A stretch of 64,000 nt of DNA from Rhodothermus sp. (GTDB taxonomy: Bacteria; Bacteroidota; Rhodothermia; Rhodothermales; Rhodothermaceae). Each line of letters starts with the position of its first letter. Position 1 is the stretch's first letter. A program made the translations under genes and the position numbers. The stretch lies in contig JAUZRN010000031.1 in the NCBI GenBank assembly GCA_030950375.1, forward strand, positions 1 through 64,000, read 5' to 3'. This document shows positions 26,850 through 35,483 of the stretch, in pieces. A model generated the notes under the pieces. The model was not told the origin of the DNA and searched no databases. It saw nothing but the letters and a program-made list of their open reading frames with translations.

Positions 26850-27102
26850 GGCCTGACGCCGCTGGCAGGTCTCCTGGCTCACCGTGGGTTCCATCAGGGT
26901 GACGGAACGGATCGCATCGAGCTCCACCGCCGGCCTTCCCATCTGACAGCGCAGACAGTGACCGTCGGCTTCATCGCCCGCCGACCACAACCACGGCTCA
27001 CAGTTGCGGGTACAGCTCCAGATTCCCCGACCAACAGGCCGGGCCACTGGATTCCCTTTTCATCCGCCCGTGGCGGAACCAGCGGCGCATGTCGAAGAAC
27101 AA
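26850..27102 (-). promoter_or_regulatory. Cobalamin (AdoCbl) riboswitch
   Basis: On the minus strand the leader shows, in order, GGTTCCGCCAC near 27080, GATGAAAAGGGAATCCAGTG (27066-27046, the conserved AAAAGGGAA core), GGGGAATCTGG near 27030, TACCCGCAACTGTGAGCC (27014-26997), the GTCACTG segment near 26963, and the B12 box GCCAGGAGACCTGCC (26878-26864). These are the landmark elements of the class I cobalamin riboswitch and occur in the right order. It lies between its promoter and the btuB terminator, so it should switch off btuB, the BtuG-like gene and the BFD-like gene when B12 is plentiful. Ends are approximate. Confidence 0.95.
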
Positions 27103-27108
27103 CCTTCT

Positions 27109-27137
27109 AATTTAGGCACGAGCAGCCTGCTGTGCAA
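27109..27137 (-). promoter_or_regulatory. Candidate promoter of the B12 operon
   Basis: On the minus strand TTGCAC (27137-27132), 17-base spacer, TAAATT (27114-27109). Transcription would start near 27102, at the 5' end of the riboswitch. It is back to back with the marR promoter. Confidence 0.6.
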
Positions 27138-27186
27138 ACCTTTCCACCAGACTTCCTGTTGAAGCTTTCTGGAATGCTTTGAGGAC

Positions 27187-27215
27187 TTGCCCCCAGGCGC
27201 TGCACTTTGTATGTT
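27187..27215 (+). promoter_or_regulatory. Candidate promoter of marR
   Basis: TTGCCC (27187-27192), 17-base spacer, TATGTT (27210-27215), about 43 bases before the marR ATG. Found by eye. Confidence 0.5.
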
Positions 27216-27257
27216 TAGCGCCATCCTGAAATTACGAAAAACTACGTAACCTCTTCC

Positions 27258-27743
27258 ATGAAGCTCTCAGAGCGCATCAAGCAGGCCCGTTTTGCTTCAC
27301 CGGCGCAAGAAGCGCTGCTCAATATTCTGGTAACCAGTTCCTGGGTATTGAGTGAACTCTCCGCCCTGATGGCTCCGTTTGGCGTTACACCCACTCAGTA
27401 CAACGTCCTGCGCATCCTCCGTGGCAGTCATCCTGGAAAGCTGACCTGCTCAGAGGTCGGTCGGCGCATGCTTGACCGCATGCCCGATGTTACCCGATTG
27501 CTCAATCGCCTGGAACGGGCCGGACTGGTCACGCGCACCCGCTCCAGCCATGATAGACGGGTGGTCGAAGTGGGCATCACGGAGAAAGGGTTGGCGTTGC
27601 TGGCCCGCATGCAACCGGTGGTGGACGAAGCACAGGAACGTCTGATGCGTCGCCTTTCGCCGGAAGAGTTGCGGCTGCTCAGCGATCTGTTGGATCGCCT
27701 GCGCGCCGACGAAGAAACGTCGCAGGAAACGCCGTCCGAATGA
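27258..27743 (+). CDS. MarR-family transcriptional regulator
   Basis: A 161-residue winged helix-turn-helix repressor. The recognition helix region LTCSEVGRRMLDRMPDVTRLLNRLERAGLV and the wing TRTRSSHDRRVVEVGITEKGLALL are diagnostic; helices at both ends form the dimer interface. MarR proteins bind short palindromes and are released by phenolic or other small ligands, or by oxidation; no cysteine pair is visible here, so an oxidant switch is unlikely. It is divergent from the B12 operon, with about 50 bases between the two promoters, and may regulate itself, the operon, or distant genes. No efflux pump is adjacent. It starts at the first ATG. Confidence 0.92.
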   Translation: MKLSERIKQARFASPAQEALLNILVTSSWVLSELSALMAPFGVTPTQYNVLRILRGSHPGKLTCSEVGRRMLDRMPDVTRLLNRLERAGLVTRTRSSHDRRVVEVGITEKGLALLARMQPVVDEAQERLMRRLSPEELRLLSDLLDRLRADEETSQETPSE

Positions 27744-28424
27744 CCGACGCATCGCACGTATGCTTTGCGCAGCCGACGTCCTGAGCCGTCTGTCCAAAGT
27801 CTTCTGCGTCTGCACGGCGATTTTCATCACAGCGCTGGTACCTGTCGAAGCCACCGCTTGGAGGTGCTTCGCATAACCTTACCTGCCGGGCATGCGCTTT
27901 AACAAATCAGGACCGCAAGGTATGCTGGCCTTCTCCATACGCGTCTATGGTCGATGATGGCTGAGGCTCCGGCCAAAAGGAGGTCCGGGTTTGAGCCAAT
28001 GGATTGGAGTGCAGATTGGGTTTGCGTGTGCCTTGCCTCGGCAAGCCATTGCCATATCCGCCATCGCTTTTTCTCCCTGCTCTCAGAAGCCCTGCGTTGG
28101 TCTTCGGTATGATCCGACGCATTCTGCTTGGGAATCTGACCGCCTATCTCCTGAGCCAACTGGCCGACAATATCCTGCTTTCCTGGCTACGACGCCTGTA
28201 TGGCATTGCCACGCTCCAAAGGATGGCTTATGAGCTCACTGGCTTATCAATAGGCTGAGGGGGCTGACGGTTGCCTTTGCCAATCAGCTTGCCCTGGCGC
28301 ACAAGCTCCTCAGGGATAGCTACGAGCCTGAGGCAGTTCCTCCACCTCCCACTGGCCGATCAGGGGCAACAAGCCAGCGCATATCCGCGCCACCCAGGCA
28401 GTGGTCAGCATGGGCTTCTTCCTG
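27744..28424. other. 681-base gene-poor region, possibly decayed coding DNA
   Basis: No intact gene could be supported. Several short frames on both strands (for example 28004-28258 plus and 27899-28159 minus) overlap one another and match no family I recognise. Short protein-like runs such as RFFSLLSEALRW and LTAYLLSQLADN occur in different plus-strand frames and are broken by stops, which would fit an old frameshifted gene, perhaps a transposase, but this is weak. No terminal inverted repeats or target duplications were seen. It is the longest stretch in the window without a gene. Confidence 0.35.
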
Positions 28425-28667
28425 TTAGCGGAAGAGCCGAAGCAGCAGATTGAGCAGGAGGGTCAGCACCAGACTGACCAGCAGCATGGTACCCAGCGGG
28501 AAGTAAAAGCGAATGTTCCCTTTCTCCCAGCTGAAGTCACCAGGCAGGCGTCCGATGGGTAGGTGGGGCAGCCGCCCCAGCAAAAGCAGCACCCCTCCCA
28601 GCACTATCAGCACCACACCCATCAGCAGCAGCCAGCGGCCCAGCTCGGTCAGCGGACCCTGTGTCAT
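28425..28667 (-). CDS. DUF2905 family small membrane protein
   Basis: An 80-residue protein with two membrane segments (about residues 10-30 and 58-78) joined by the conserved loop GRLPHLPIGRLPGDFSWEKGN and YFPLGT, which is the DUF2905 signature. Function is unknown; members are widespread short inner-membrane proteins. It follows ilvE by three bases on the same strand and is probably cotranscribed with it. Start is the first ATG, with normal family length. Confidence 0.88.
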   Translation of the reverse strand: MTQGPLTELGRWLLLMGVVLIVLGGVLLLLGRLPHLPIGRLPGDFSWEKGNIRFYFPLGTMLLVSLVLTLLLNLLLRLFR

Positions 28668-28670
28668 CGC

Positions 28671-29609
28671 TCAGGATGAAATACTTGCCTCCCGGGGAAC
28701 TTCGACGAACGTCAGCCAGCCATAAGGATCTTTGCCTTCGCGTACGATCTCAAAAAACGCGCGCTGTAGGGCTTCGGTTACCGGGCCGCGCCGCCCCTGG
28801 CCAATCGTATAGCGATCGACCGAACGGATCGGCGTGATCTCAGCGGCCGTGCCCGTAAAGAACAGCTCGTCAGCAATATAAAGCGCTTCACGGGGCAGAG
28901 GTTGTTCGATCACGGTATAACCCAGATCACGCGCCAGGGTGATCACCGCATCGCGCGTGATGCCCGGCAGGATCGACAACGTCAGCGGCGCCGTGTAGAT
29001 AATACCATCGCGTACCAGAAACAGATTCTCACCACTTCCCTCGGCCACATAGCCGTTCACCGATAGCATGATACCTTCGGTGTAGCCGTTGAGCACGGCT
29101 TCCATTTTCACCAGACCTGCATTTGCATAGTTGGCACCGGCCTTTGCCAGGGATGGCAGCGTGTTAGGTGCCATGCGGTTCCAGGTGCTTACCTGCACAT
29201 CTACACCCTGCTCAAGGGCGTCATCCCCCAGATAGGCTCCCCATTCCCACACGGCAATAGCGACCTCAACGGGACTGTTCAGCGGATTAACGCCCAGCCC
29301 CCCCATGCCACGAAAAACTACGGGCCGAATGTAACAGGCTTTCAAGCCACTGGCCCGGACTGTTTCAAGGGCAGCCGCTTCCAGCTCTTCCAGCGTATAG
29401 GGCAACTCCATACGGTAAATCCGAGCCGAGTCGACCAAGCGCCGCATGTGCTCCCGTAGTCGAAAGACAGCCGGGCCTCGGGCGGTGTTATAGCATCGGA
29501 TCCCTTCGAAAACCGACGACCCGTAATGTACTACGTGCGACAGCACGTGAATCTTTGCCTCTTCGAACGGCACCAGCTTACCGTTAAACCAAATAGGATG
29601 TTTTTCCAT
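28671..29609 (-). CDS. ilvE: Branched-chain amino acid aminotransferase
   Basis: PLP-dependent class IV aminotransferase making valine, leucine and isoleucine from their 2-oxo acids with glutamate. The 312-residue product begins [24 protein letters not shown] after the chosen ATG at 29609, and has [25 protein letters not shown], the PLP-lysine region [22 protein letters not shown] and [16 protein letters not shown], all typical of IlvE rather than D-amino acid aminotransferase or PabC. A longer frame to 29696 adds unrelated residues. It is the only branched-chain biosynthesis gene in the window and is divergent from a small hypothetical gene. Confidence 0.96.
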   Translation of the reverse strand: MEKHPIWFNGKLVPFEEAKIHVLSHVVHYGSSVFEGIRCYNTARGPAVFRLREHMRRLVDSARIYRMELPYTLEELEAAALETVRASGLKACYIRPVVFRGMGGLGVNPLNSPVEVAIAVWEWGAYLGDDALEQGVDVQVSTWNRMAPNTLPSLAKAGANYANAGLVKMEAVLNGYTEGIMLSVNGYVAEGSGENLFLVRDGIIYTAPLTLSILPGITRDAVITLARDLGYTVIEQPLPREALYIADELFFTGTAAEITPIRSVDRYTIGQGRRGPVTEALQRAFFEIVREGKDPYGWLTFVEVPREASISS

Positions 29610-29709
29610 TGTACTTATCGCGTTTGCGTTCTCAGAAACTTTTCGGAAACCTGGCCATCTTCTTGGCCATTGGATAACTGGAATATTCACCTGCACTGGC
29701 CGACTGCTT

Positions 29710-29955
29710 ATGCGCCGGGGTCGTCTGATATTCGGGCTGATTATTATCCTGTTTGTATTCCTGGCGGTAGCTGACGCCCTCGATCTGTTTAACCGGCGTC
29801 CGTATTACGAAGTCCCTCATGGCAATCATACGCATTACGTCCCGCGTGATCGGGATCCTGACGTTCCGATCGAACGCTTTCCCAGACGTCCTCCCGAACG
29901 TTGCGAGCGCATTGCACCTGACGGCCGGCTGGTTCCCATCGAAGGGTGCGAGTAA
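29710..29955 (+). CDS. Small hypothetical membrane-anchored protein, 81 aa
   Basis: Not recognised. The product has one N-terminal hydrophobic segment (about residues 7-25, [17 protein letters not shown]) followed by a short, polar, proline- and arginine-rich tail with two cysteines (CERIAPDG and the GCE end). It may be an anchored or secreted small protein. Codon use is ordinary and it fills the gap between two divergent and convergent genes, ending two bases before the GNAT stop. It is called because the membrane segment, ATG and tight fit look real; function is unknown. Confidence 0.55.
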   Translation: MRRGRLIFGLIIILFVFLAVADALDLFNRRPYYEVPHGNHTHYVPRDRDPDVPIERFPRRPPERCERIAPDGRLVPIEGCE

Positions 29956-29957
29956 GT

Positions 29958-30479
29958 TCACGAGCACTTTCCGCGGCCTCCCAGTTGCTCCAGTGCTTCC
30001 CCGCTCAACCGCATCGTGATCCATCCGTTCAACGGGCGAGCGCCCAGCTTTCGGTAAAAGCGAAGCGCCGGCTCGTTCCAGTCAAGCACCTGCCAGTCCA
30101 GCCGTCTGGCACCCCGCGCGATTGCAATTTCGGCCACGCGCTTCAGCAATGCAAACCCGATTCCCCGGCCACGATAAGCAGGACGGACGTAAATATCCTC
30201 CAGATAGATGCCCCAGCGGGTCAAAAAGGTTGAATAGTTCGCAAAGAACAGGGCAAAGCCCAGGGCCTCGCCAGTCGTCGCCTCTTCGGCCAGCAGCGCC
30301 TCGCAGCGCGGCGAAGCCTCCGGGCGCAGGTGCGCCCGAAGTCTCTTCGGATCGGGTTGCGCTTCATCGCGTAGCTTTTCGTAGTCGGCCAGCTCCAGGA
30401 TGAGCTGCACAAGTGTGTCAGCATCGTCCGGGGTCGCTTCCCGGATGCGAAACGTTATGTCCGTTGCGAAAGCGCTCAT
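29958..30479 (-). CDS. GNAT-family N-acetyltransferase
   Basis: A 173-residue acetyl-CoA-dependent acetyltransferase. The acetyl-CoA pocket is IYVRPAYRGRGIGFALLKRVAEIA, preceded by the beta strand GWGIYLEDIY-like core (TRWGIYLEDIYV), and DWNEPALRFYRKLGA follows. The overall pattern (ANYSTFLTRWGIYLEDIYVRP) resembles spermidine/spermine acetyltransferase SAT and thialysine acetyltransferase families, so a polyamine or other small amine is a plausible substrate, not proven. Its ATG overlaps the stop of the ChlI-like ATPase gene (ATGA), so it is the last gene of that operon. Confidence 0.88.
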   Translation of the reverse strand: MSAFATDITFRIREATPDDADTLVQLILELADYEKLRDEAQPDPKRLRAHLRPEASPRCEALLAEEATTGEALGFALFFANYSTFLTRWGIYLEDIYVRPAYRGRGIGFALLKRVAEIAIARGARRLDWQVLDWNEPALRFYRKLGARPLNGWITMRLSGEALEQLGGRGKCS

Positions 30480-32011
30480 CGATAGCGGCGGAAGAATTCG
30501 TCATCTTCGTCGTCTTCGTCCTCGTCTCGTCCCAGCGACGAGAGCATCGAGCCCATGATGTCGCTGTAGCGGGTTTCCTGATCAAGCAGGTCCTTGCCGA
30601 GCAACGAATGCTGATGGAGCGCCTCCAGCACAAACTCCATCATGGAAGCCGTCTCCGCCGGGGTAGCCGGGCGCGTGTAACGCTGCACAAGGGCGCAGAG
30701 CCCTTCTACGGCATCCAGCCGACGTGCATACTCGTCAAAGGGCAGTTCGGGCGTCAGCGTCACCTGCTCTCCCTTAGCGAACCAGTCCAGGATAGGTTGA
30801 TAGACGGCCCGTCCTTCCTTGCGGTTGGCCGGATCTGGAAAATAGCGCGGAAAGATAGCCTTAACGGCCCGTCCGACAAGCAGCCGCGCAACATTCTGCA
30901 CGCCTTCCTGCTCGCCTTCATAGACCAGTTCAATTTTGCCGGTAATGGCCGGTTCGACAAAAAACAGATCACTGATGCGCACCGTGGTTTCTGCTTCGCC
31001 GTTCAGCAACGCCCGACGCTCGGCCGCCGAGATCAGACATTCAAGTGCAGCTCGCGTCATACGCACCGACACGCCGGATTTCTGGTCCACGTACTCGCTC
31101 TGGCGGGCTTCGAAAGCAATCTGCTCAATGATCTCGCGGAAAAAGTAGGGCACGTGGACACGCACCTGCCCATCTCGCTCCTGCCAGGCTTCTTGCTGCG
31201 TAATGGCAATGCCGATCTCAATGGTCTTCGGATAGTGCGTGATGATCTGACTATCTATACGGTCCTTTAACGGCGTGATAATATTGCCCCGATTCGTGTA
31301 ATCTTCCGGGTTGGCCGTAAAGACCAGCAGGATATCGAGCGGAAAGCGGATGTTAAAGCCGCGAATCTGAATGTCCTGTTCTTCCAGAATGTTGAGCAGC
31401 CCTACCTGAATACGTGGTTGCAGGTCGGGCAATTCATTGATCGCGAAGATACCCCGATTGGTGCGAGGAATCAGGCCAAAGTGAATGACCTCTTCATCGG
31501 CGTAGGTCAACCGTCGGTTGGCCGCCTTGATGGGATCAATATCGCCGATCAGGTCGGCAATGGTCGTATCGGGTGTAGCCAGTTTTTCGGCGTAACGCTG
31601 GCTCCGATGAAGCCACTCGATGGGTGTATCATCGCCTAAGTCGGCCACCATCTCCCGGCCATATTTGGAGATAGGAGCAAATGGATTGTCATTGACCTCG
31701 CTTCCTTTGATGATCGGAATGTATTCGTCAAGCAGTTCAGGTAACATGCGGATGATTCGCGTTTTGGCCTGGCCGCGCAGCCCGAGCAGGATCATGTCGT
31801 GGCGTCCCAGAATCGCGTTCTGGATCTGCGGAATGACTGTTCGCTCATAGCCGATGATGCCCGGAAAGATCTCTACACCGCGCTGGAGTTTGGCGATCAG
31901 ATTTCTGCGCAGTTCATCTTTGACCGAGAGCGGTCGATAGCCGATCTCCTTAAGATCACCCAGCGTTTTCAACGCTGTCAGCCTCTGTCCCATAGCCCCG
32001 AATGGTCCCAT
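30476..32011 (-). CDS. ChlI/BchI-like AAA+ ATPase with altered Walker motifs
   Basis: A 511-residue protein of the magnesium-chelatase I / MoxR clade. The AAA module spans about residues 40-330: the P-loop reads GLRGQAKTR, with Ala where Walker A has Gly, and the Walker B-like strand reads GIFAINELPDLQ, with Asn where Asp normally coordinates Mg2+. The Mg-chelatase-type RIQVGLLNILEEQDIQIRGFNIRFPLDILLVFTANPEDYTNRG region is clear. No chlorophyll or cobalt chelatase partners, nor a von Willebrand factor A partner, are adjacent, so a true chelatase role is unlikely; it may be a chaperone-type ATPase. It lies in an operon with an HtrA protease, a propeller lipoprotein and a GNAT enzyme. Confidence 0.85.
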   Translation of the reverse strand: MGPFGAMGQRLTALKTLGDLKEIGYRPLSVKDELRRNLIAKLQRGVEIFPGIIGYERTVIPQIQNAILGRHDMILLGLRGQAKTRIIRMLPELLDEYIPIIKGSEVNDNPFAPISKYGREMVADLGDDTPIEWLHRSQRYAEKLATPDTTIADLIGDIDPIKAANRRLTYADEEVIHFGLIPRTNRGIFAINELPDLQPRIQVGLLNILEEQDIQIRGFNIRFPLDILLVFTANPEDYTNRGNIITPLKDRIDSQIITHYPKTIEIGIAITQQEAWQERDGQVRVHVPYFFREIIEQIAFEARQSEYVDQKSGVSVRMTRAALECLISAAERRALLNGEAETTVRISDLFFVEPAITGKIELVYEGEQEGVQNVARLLVGRAVKAIFPRYFPDPANRKEGRAVYQPILDWFAKGEQVTLTPELPFDEYARRLDAVEGLCALVQRYTRPATPAETASMMEFVLEALHQHSLLGKDLLDQETRYSDIMGSMLSSLGRDEDEDDEDDEFFRRYR

Positions 32012-32036
32012 ACAGTTGCCAGGGTAGGTAGCACGG

Positions 32037-33077
32037 TCACGGGGCAGTGCTGTTCCCCGGAGGGGTCCAGCGATAAGCTACGATCCGGGCTTCGGGATCG
32101 TTCAGCACCACCACGAGCAAGCAGGTGGCGTTTCGGCATTGCACGGCCAGATCGTGTGGATAGAAACGGCGATTCAGCCGCTGTGCTGCCGTAATCAACC
32201 GGTGGCGCAGTCGGCCGTCGGACAGGCCAAAAACGTCGATCTGAACCCAGCCAGGTCGCAGGTTAAGTACAAATAGCAGCGAATCGACAGGCACGGCTGA
32301 TGACGTGAGCAAGGGGGCCTCGTGCACCTCACCTACCAGGAAGGCCCGACTTCGAGCCAGCATGGGGGAGTCAAACCCCACAAGTGCGAGCGTATCGAGC
32401 TGCCCATCAGGCCACCACCGATCGATTACGGGGCGAAAGCCAGCCAGGCTCAGCAGCACGTCACCCCATGGACGCAAAAAGCCGGCATAGCGCCAGTATG
32501 GCTCGGGGAGCTTCTGCTGCCGCACAATCCGCCCTTTGCGGTCAAGCTGTACCAGGACCCCTTCTTGTCCTTCCCGGACTGCCTTGACGAAGTATCCTTT
32601 CGGTGTGGCTACTGCGTACAGCAATGCTCGATCAGGCAATAAGGCAGGCAGCGCTATCCGCTGCACCACGCGTCGCTCAACGATCAGCACAAGCTGTCGG
32701 GCTTCGGGCGCCAGCACTACCAGCGTGTCACCGTGAAAGCCCGCCAGATACGGATAGCGCAGGTTGGCCGGCTGCAATGTATCGCGCAAAGCGCCGGTCG
32801 TATCCAGCACGGCCAGCAGGTGCTGTTCGGCATCACTGATGTATAGCAGCCCATCGGGCCCAAACTGCACGGTACGCGGCCGTTTGAGCGGCAAGGATTC
32901 CGTAGCGGAAACGGTCCAGTTCAGACGCAGGGTATCGAAAGGCACCGTAGCCGCTATCTGACGTGACAGGGAGTCGGATGGCAGCAGGGCCGTGGGCTCC
33001 TCACGCCGGCACGACGACGGCCAACACCCCGCCAGTAGGAGTGCCAGGCTGAGCAACAGCATGGTCGACCGCATCAT
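32037..33077 (-). CDS. Hypothetical beta-propeller lipoprotein
   Basis: A 346-residue protein with a lipoprotein signal peptide (lipobox LLAGC, Cys18) and no recognised named family. Repeated strands such as RTVQFGPDGLLYISDAEQHLLAVLD and KGRIVRQQKLPEPYWRYAG look like NHL or six-bladed propeller repeats, as in the 6-bladed lipoproteins of Bacteroidota. It would sit on a membrane facing the periplasm or cell surface and bind a ligand or protein. The ATG overlaps the stop of the upstream protease (ATGA), so it is translated together with it; the ATPase gene follows after 25 bases. Function unknown. Confidence 0.72.
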   Translation of the reverse strand: MMRSTMLLLSLALLLAGCWPSSCRREEPTALLPSDSLSRQIAATVPFDTLRLNWTVSATESLPLKRPRTVQFGPDGLLYISDAEQHLLAVLDTTGALRDTLQPANLRYPYLAGFHGDTLVVLAPEARQLVLIVERRVVQRIALPALLPDRALLYAVATPKGYFVKAVREGQEGVLVQLDRKGRIVRQQKLPEPYWRYAGFLRPWGDVLLSLAGFRPVIDRWWPDGQLDTLALVGFDSPMLARSRAFLVGEVHEAPLLTSSAVPVDSLLFVLNLRPGWVQIDVFGLSDGRLRHRLITAAQRLNRRFYPHDLAVQCRNATCLLVVVLNDPEARIVAYRWTPPGNSTAP

Positions 33078-34246
33078 CGCGACGACTCCTGGCGTCCGAT
33101 GCGCATTTCCAGCGTCAGGCGCCGGCCATCGCGTAGTACGCCTATCTGCACACGATCACCGGGGCGAAAGTCGAACAACCGGGCACGCAGTTCGTCGCTA
33201 TTGGCCACTGGTGTGCCACCGAACGACACGATCACGTCGTAGGGCCGCAGGCCGGCCATATCGGCAGGCGAGCCAGGATCGATGTCAGTCACAAACACAC
33301 CCCGCGCATGGGGAACCCCCAGCGCCTGGGCAATGCGTGGCGTCAGATCCCGCACATAAAGCCCTGTGTAGTAGGAGCGGTCTACGTAACCCTTTGCTTT
33401 CAACTCGGCCACGATACGCTGAATTTTGTCAGCCGGTATGGCAAAGCCAATCCCGACCGAGCCCCCTGTTTCCGAATAGATAGCCGCATTCATGCCAATC
33501 ACCTCACCCCGTGCGTTCACCAGTGGCCCTCCAGAGTTCCCCTGGTTAATGGCCGCATCGGTCTGAATCATGTCGCGATAGAGCCGGCCGTTCTGAGAAG
33601 GCAGGTTACGTCCAACCGCACTGACCACCCCCACCGTTACAGTAGGCGGCGCTGCCTCAAACAGACCATAGGGATTGCCCAGGGCAATTACCCATTCACC
33701 GACAATTGGTGCACTCTGGGCAAAGTGCAGATAGGGCAACGGCCGGTCCGGATTCACTTTCAACAGCGCAATGTCCGTAACCGGATCAGTACCTACCAGC
33801 TCGGCGTCCATGGCCCGGCCGTCCGGGAACGAAACGGTAATCTTTGTAGCATTACCCACGACGTGGTCATTCGTAACAATGTAACCATCCGGCGAAATGA
33901 TGAATCCCGAACCAATTGCGTGAATCTGCCGCTCGATAATGCGTGAGCGCGGCCCTCCAAAGAAGAACTCCCAGATCGGATCGTTGAAAAAGTCGGCAAA
34001 CGGATCCCGATAGCGAATGCGTTGCACCTCCAGCACGTTGATACTGACCACGGCAGGCGACACCTCACGCACGGCCCGCGTGATCGCCGTCTCCCGTGAG
34101 CGATAGAGTTGCGCCTGCAGGTCCGCCGTGTCGGTCGCTACCCAGGGCGTATCAGGACCTGGCTCTTCAGAACGGGCATTCTGGGAGCATCCCCCTGCCA
34201 ACAGGGGTAACAACAAAAATCCCAGCAGTGGCAGAAAGCCTCGCAT
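33074..34246 (-). CDS. HtrA/DegP-type periplasmic serine protease, lipoprotein
   Basis: A 390-residue trypsin-like protease with one PDZ domain. The signal peptide ends in a lipobox (LLAGGC, Cys about 20), so it is anchored rather than freely soluble. Catalytic residues are visible: His in VTNDHVVG, Asp in VTDIALLKV and Ser in QGNSGGPLV. The PDZ domain (about residues 290-385) starts ARGVFVTDIDPGSPADMAGL. It degrades or refolds misfolded envelope proteins. With one PDZ domain it is DegS-like in layout. The ATG at 34246 is chosen since it starts the signal peptide and a promoter overlaps an upstream in-frame codon at 34294. First gene of a four-gene operon. Confidence 0.94.
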   Translation of the reverse strand: MRGFLPLLGFLLLPLLAGGCSQNARSEEPGPDTPWVATDTADLQAQLYRSRETAITRAVREVSPAVVSINVLEVQRIRYRDPFADFFNDPIWEFFFGGPRSRIIERQIHAIGSGFIISPDGYIVTNDHVVGNATKITVSFPDGRAMDAELVGTDPVTDIALLKVNPDRPLPYLHFAQSAPIVGEWVIALGNPYGLFEAAPPTVTVGVVSAVGRNLPSQNGRLYRDMIQTDAAINQGNSGGPLVNARGEVIGMNAAIYSETGGSVGIGFAIPADKIQRIVAELKAKGYVDRSYYTGLYVRDLTPRIAQALGVPHARGVFVTDIDPGSPADMAGLRPYDVIVSFGGTPVANSDELRARLFDFRPGDRVQIGVLRDGRRLTLEMRIGRQESSR

Positions 34247-34289
34247 GGCAAATCGGCTGACTGTTGGCTGAACCCCGCAAGCCAGGAGG

Positions 34290-34319
34290 CTCATACGAGC
34301 CAGCCGAGCTCGGGTTCAA
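34290..34319 (-). promoter_or_regulatory. Candidate promoter of the htrA operon
   Basis: On the minus strand TTGAAC (34319-34314), 18-base spacer, TATGAG (34295-34290). It leaves a leader of about 40 bases to the ATG at 34246. Found by eye. Confidence 0.4.
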
Positions 34320-34364
34320 CCGAGGTATTGTCGTGTCGTTAAATGTCAGGAAATTGTCACCGTC

Positions 34365-34970
34365 ATGCGGAGACCGGTGCGCCATATTCTATTCTGGAAG
34401 CCCTACGGTGTGTTGAGTCAGTTCACTGACCGGGAAGGGCGTCCTACCCTCAAAGACTACATCGAGGTGCCGGATGTCTATCCAGTCGGACGACTGGACA
34501 TGGACAGTGAAGGGTTGTTGCTCCTTACCAGTGACGGCCTGCTCAAATATCGGTTGCTGCATCCACGTTATGGACACTGGCGCACTTACTGGGCCCAGGT
34601 CGAACGCATTCCTGACGAGGAAGCGCTTCGGCGTCTATCCGAAGGTGTTGTGATTGCGGGCGGCTATCGGACCCGTCCAGCCCGGGTGCGCCGCATTAAG
34701 CCGCCAGACCTACCTCCCCGTCCCCGTCCGATCCGCTACCGCAAAACAGTGCCCACCTGCTGGCTGGAGATTTCTGTTCGAGAAGGAAAAAATCGACAGG
34801 TACGTCGCATGACCGCGGCCGTCGGGCATCCTACGCTACGGTTGGTACGCGTAGCTATCGGCCCGTTACGCCTTGATGGGCTGGCACCTGGCCAGTGGCG
34901 TTGGCTCACACCCGACGAAGAAGCGGCCCTCTACCGCCTCTGCCGTTTGAAGAAACCAGGACCTCCCTGA
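34365..34970 (+). CDS. Pseudouridine synthase, RluE/RsuA family
   Basis: A 201-residue RsuA-family enzyme that isomerises a specific uridine in rRNA; the closest known type is RluE, which acts on 23S rRNA U2457. It has the catalytic [14 protein letters not shown] motif (the Asp after RL), the [11 protein letters not shown] start, and [25 protein letters not shown] at the C-terminus. It lacks the N-terminal S4 domain of RsuA or RluB, which again points to RluE. It starts at the first ATG, is divergent from the htrA operon and is followed by a small lipoprotein gene. Confidence 0.92.
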   Translation: MRRPVRHILFWKPYGVLSQFTDREGRPTLKDYIEVPDVYPVGRLDMDSEGLLLLTSDGLLKYRLLHPRYGHWRTYWAQVERIPDEEALRRLSEGVVIAGGYRTRPARVRRIKPPDLPPRPRPIRYRKTVPTCWLEISVREGKNRQVRRMTAAVGHPTLRLVRVAIGPLRLDGLAPGQWRWLTPDEEAALYRLCRLKKPGPP

Positions 34971-35018
34971 GTCATTTCTCTGTTTGAAGTTGGATTGCAC
35001 TACGATCTTGCTAATCGC

Positions 35019-35417
35019 ATGCCCCGTGGAATTCTACTCGTCGGGCTACTGCTCGGAGCGGGTTGCAGCCTTCTGAGTCCTGTTTATGCGCCTGTGCCCG
35101 AACTGATCGGTCGGTGGGAATGGGAAGAATCTACTGGCGGACTTGCCGGCCTACGTCTGACCCCAGACAGCATGGGCTACACCATTATGCTGACCTTCCA
35201 CACCGACGGCACCTTCGTCTGGCATCGGAGCGATCAGGGCCCCCTTACGGGTCTTTACCAGCTCGTCCAGCGCAATGGCACCTGGTACGTACGCTATCGG
35301 CCAGCCGACCATCGCTGGCTGCCGGAGCAACGGATTGGCTTTGCTCCGCCCGATACGTTGTTACTATATGATCGGTGTGTGGATTGCTTTTCTCACCGAT
35401 TCCATCGGGTGCAATAG
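35019..35417 (+). CDS. Small hypothetical lipoprotein, 132 aa
   Basis: Not recognised as a named family. A short signal peptide ends in the lipobox LLLGAGC (Cys about 17), followed by a mainly beta domain (ELIGRWEWEES, MLTFHTDGTFVWHRS, TGLYQLVQRNGTWYVRYRP) that resembles lipocalin-like or META-type small envelope domains of Bacteroidota. It ends in a CVDCF pair of cysteines. The ATG at 35019 is chosen because an in-frame TTG at 34995 would add residues before the signal peptide. It lies 48 bases after the RluE-like gene, with which it could be cotranscribed. Role unknown. Confidence 0.68.
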   Translation: MPRGILLVGLLLGAGCSLLSPVYAPVPELIGRWEWEESTGGLAGLRLTPDSMGYTIMLTFHTDGTFVWHRSDQGPLTGLYQLVQRNGTWYVRYRPADHRWLPEQRIGFAPPDTLLLYDRCVDCFSHRFHRVQ

Positions 35418-35423
35418 CCCTCT

Positions 35424-35454
35424 AAAAAAAAAAGAGGCCGTCATCCCGACGGCC
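35424..35454 (-). terminator. Terminator downstream of ahcY
   Basis: On the minus strand GGCCGTC, 5-base loop, GACGGCC (35454-35448 with 35442-35436), then CTCTTTTTTTTTT. It lies about 30 bases after the ahcY stop; the plus side has only a short U run, so it serves ahcY. Confidence 0.85.
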
Positions 35455-35483
35455 CCGAAGATTGCCTGTTGCCTGGCCCGACT

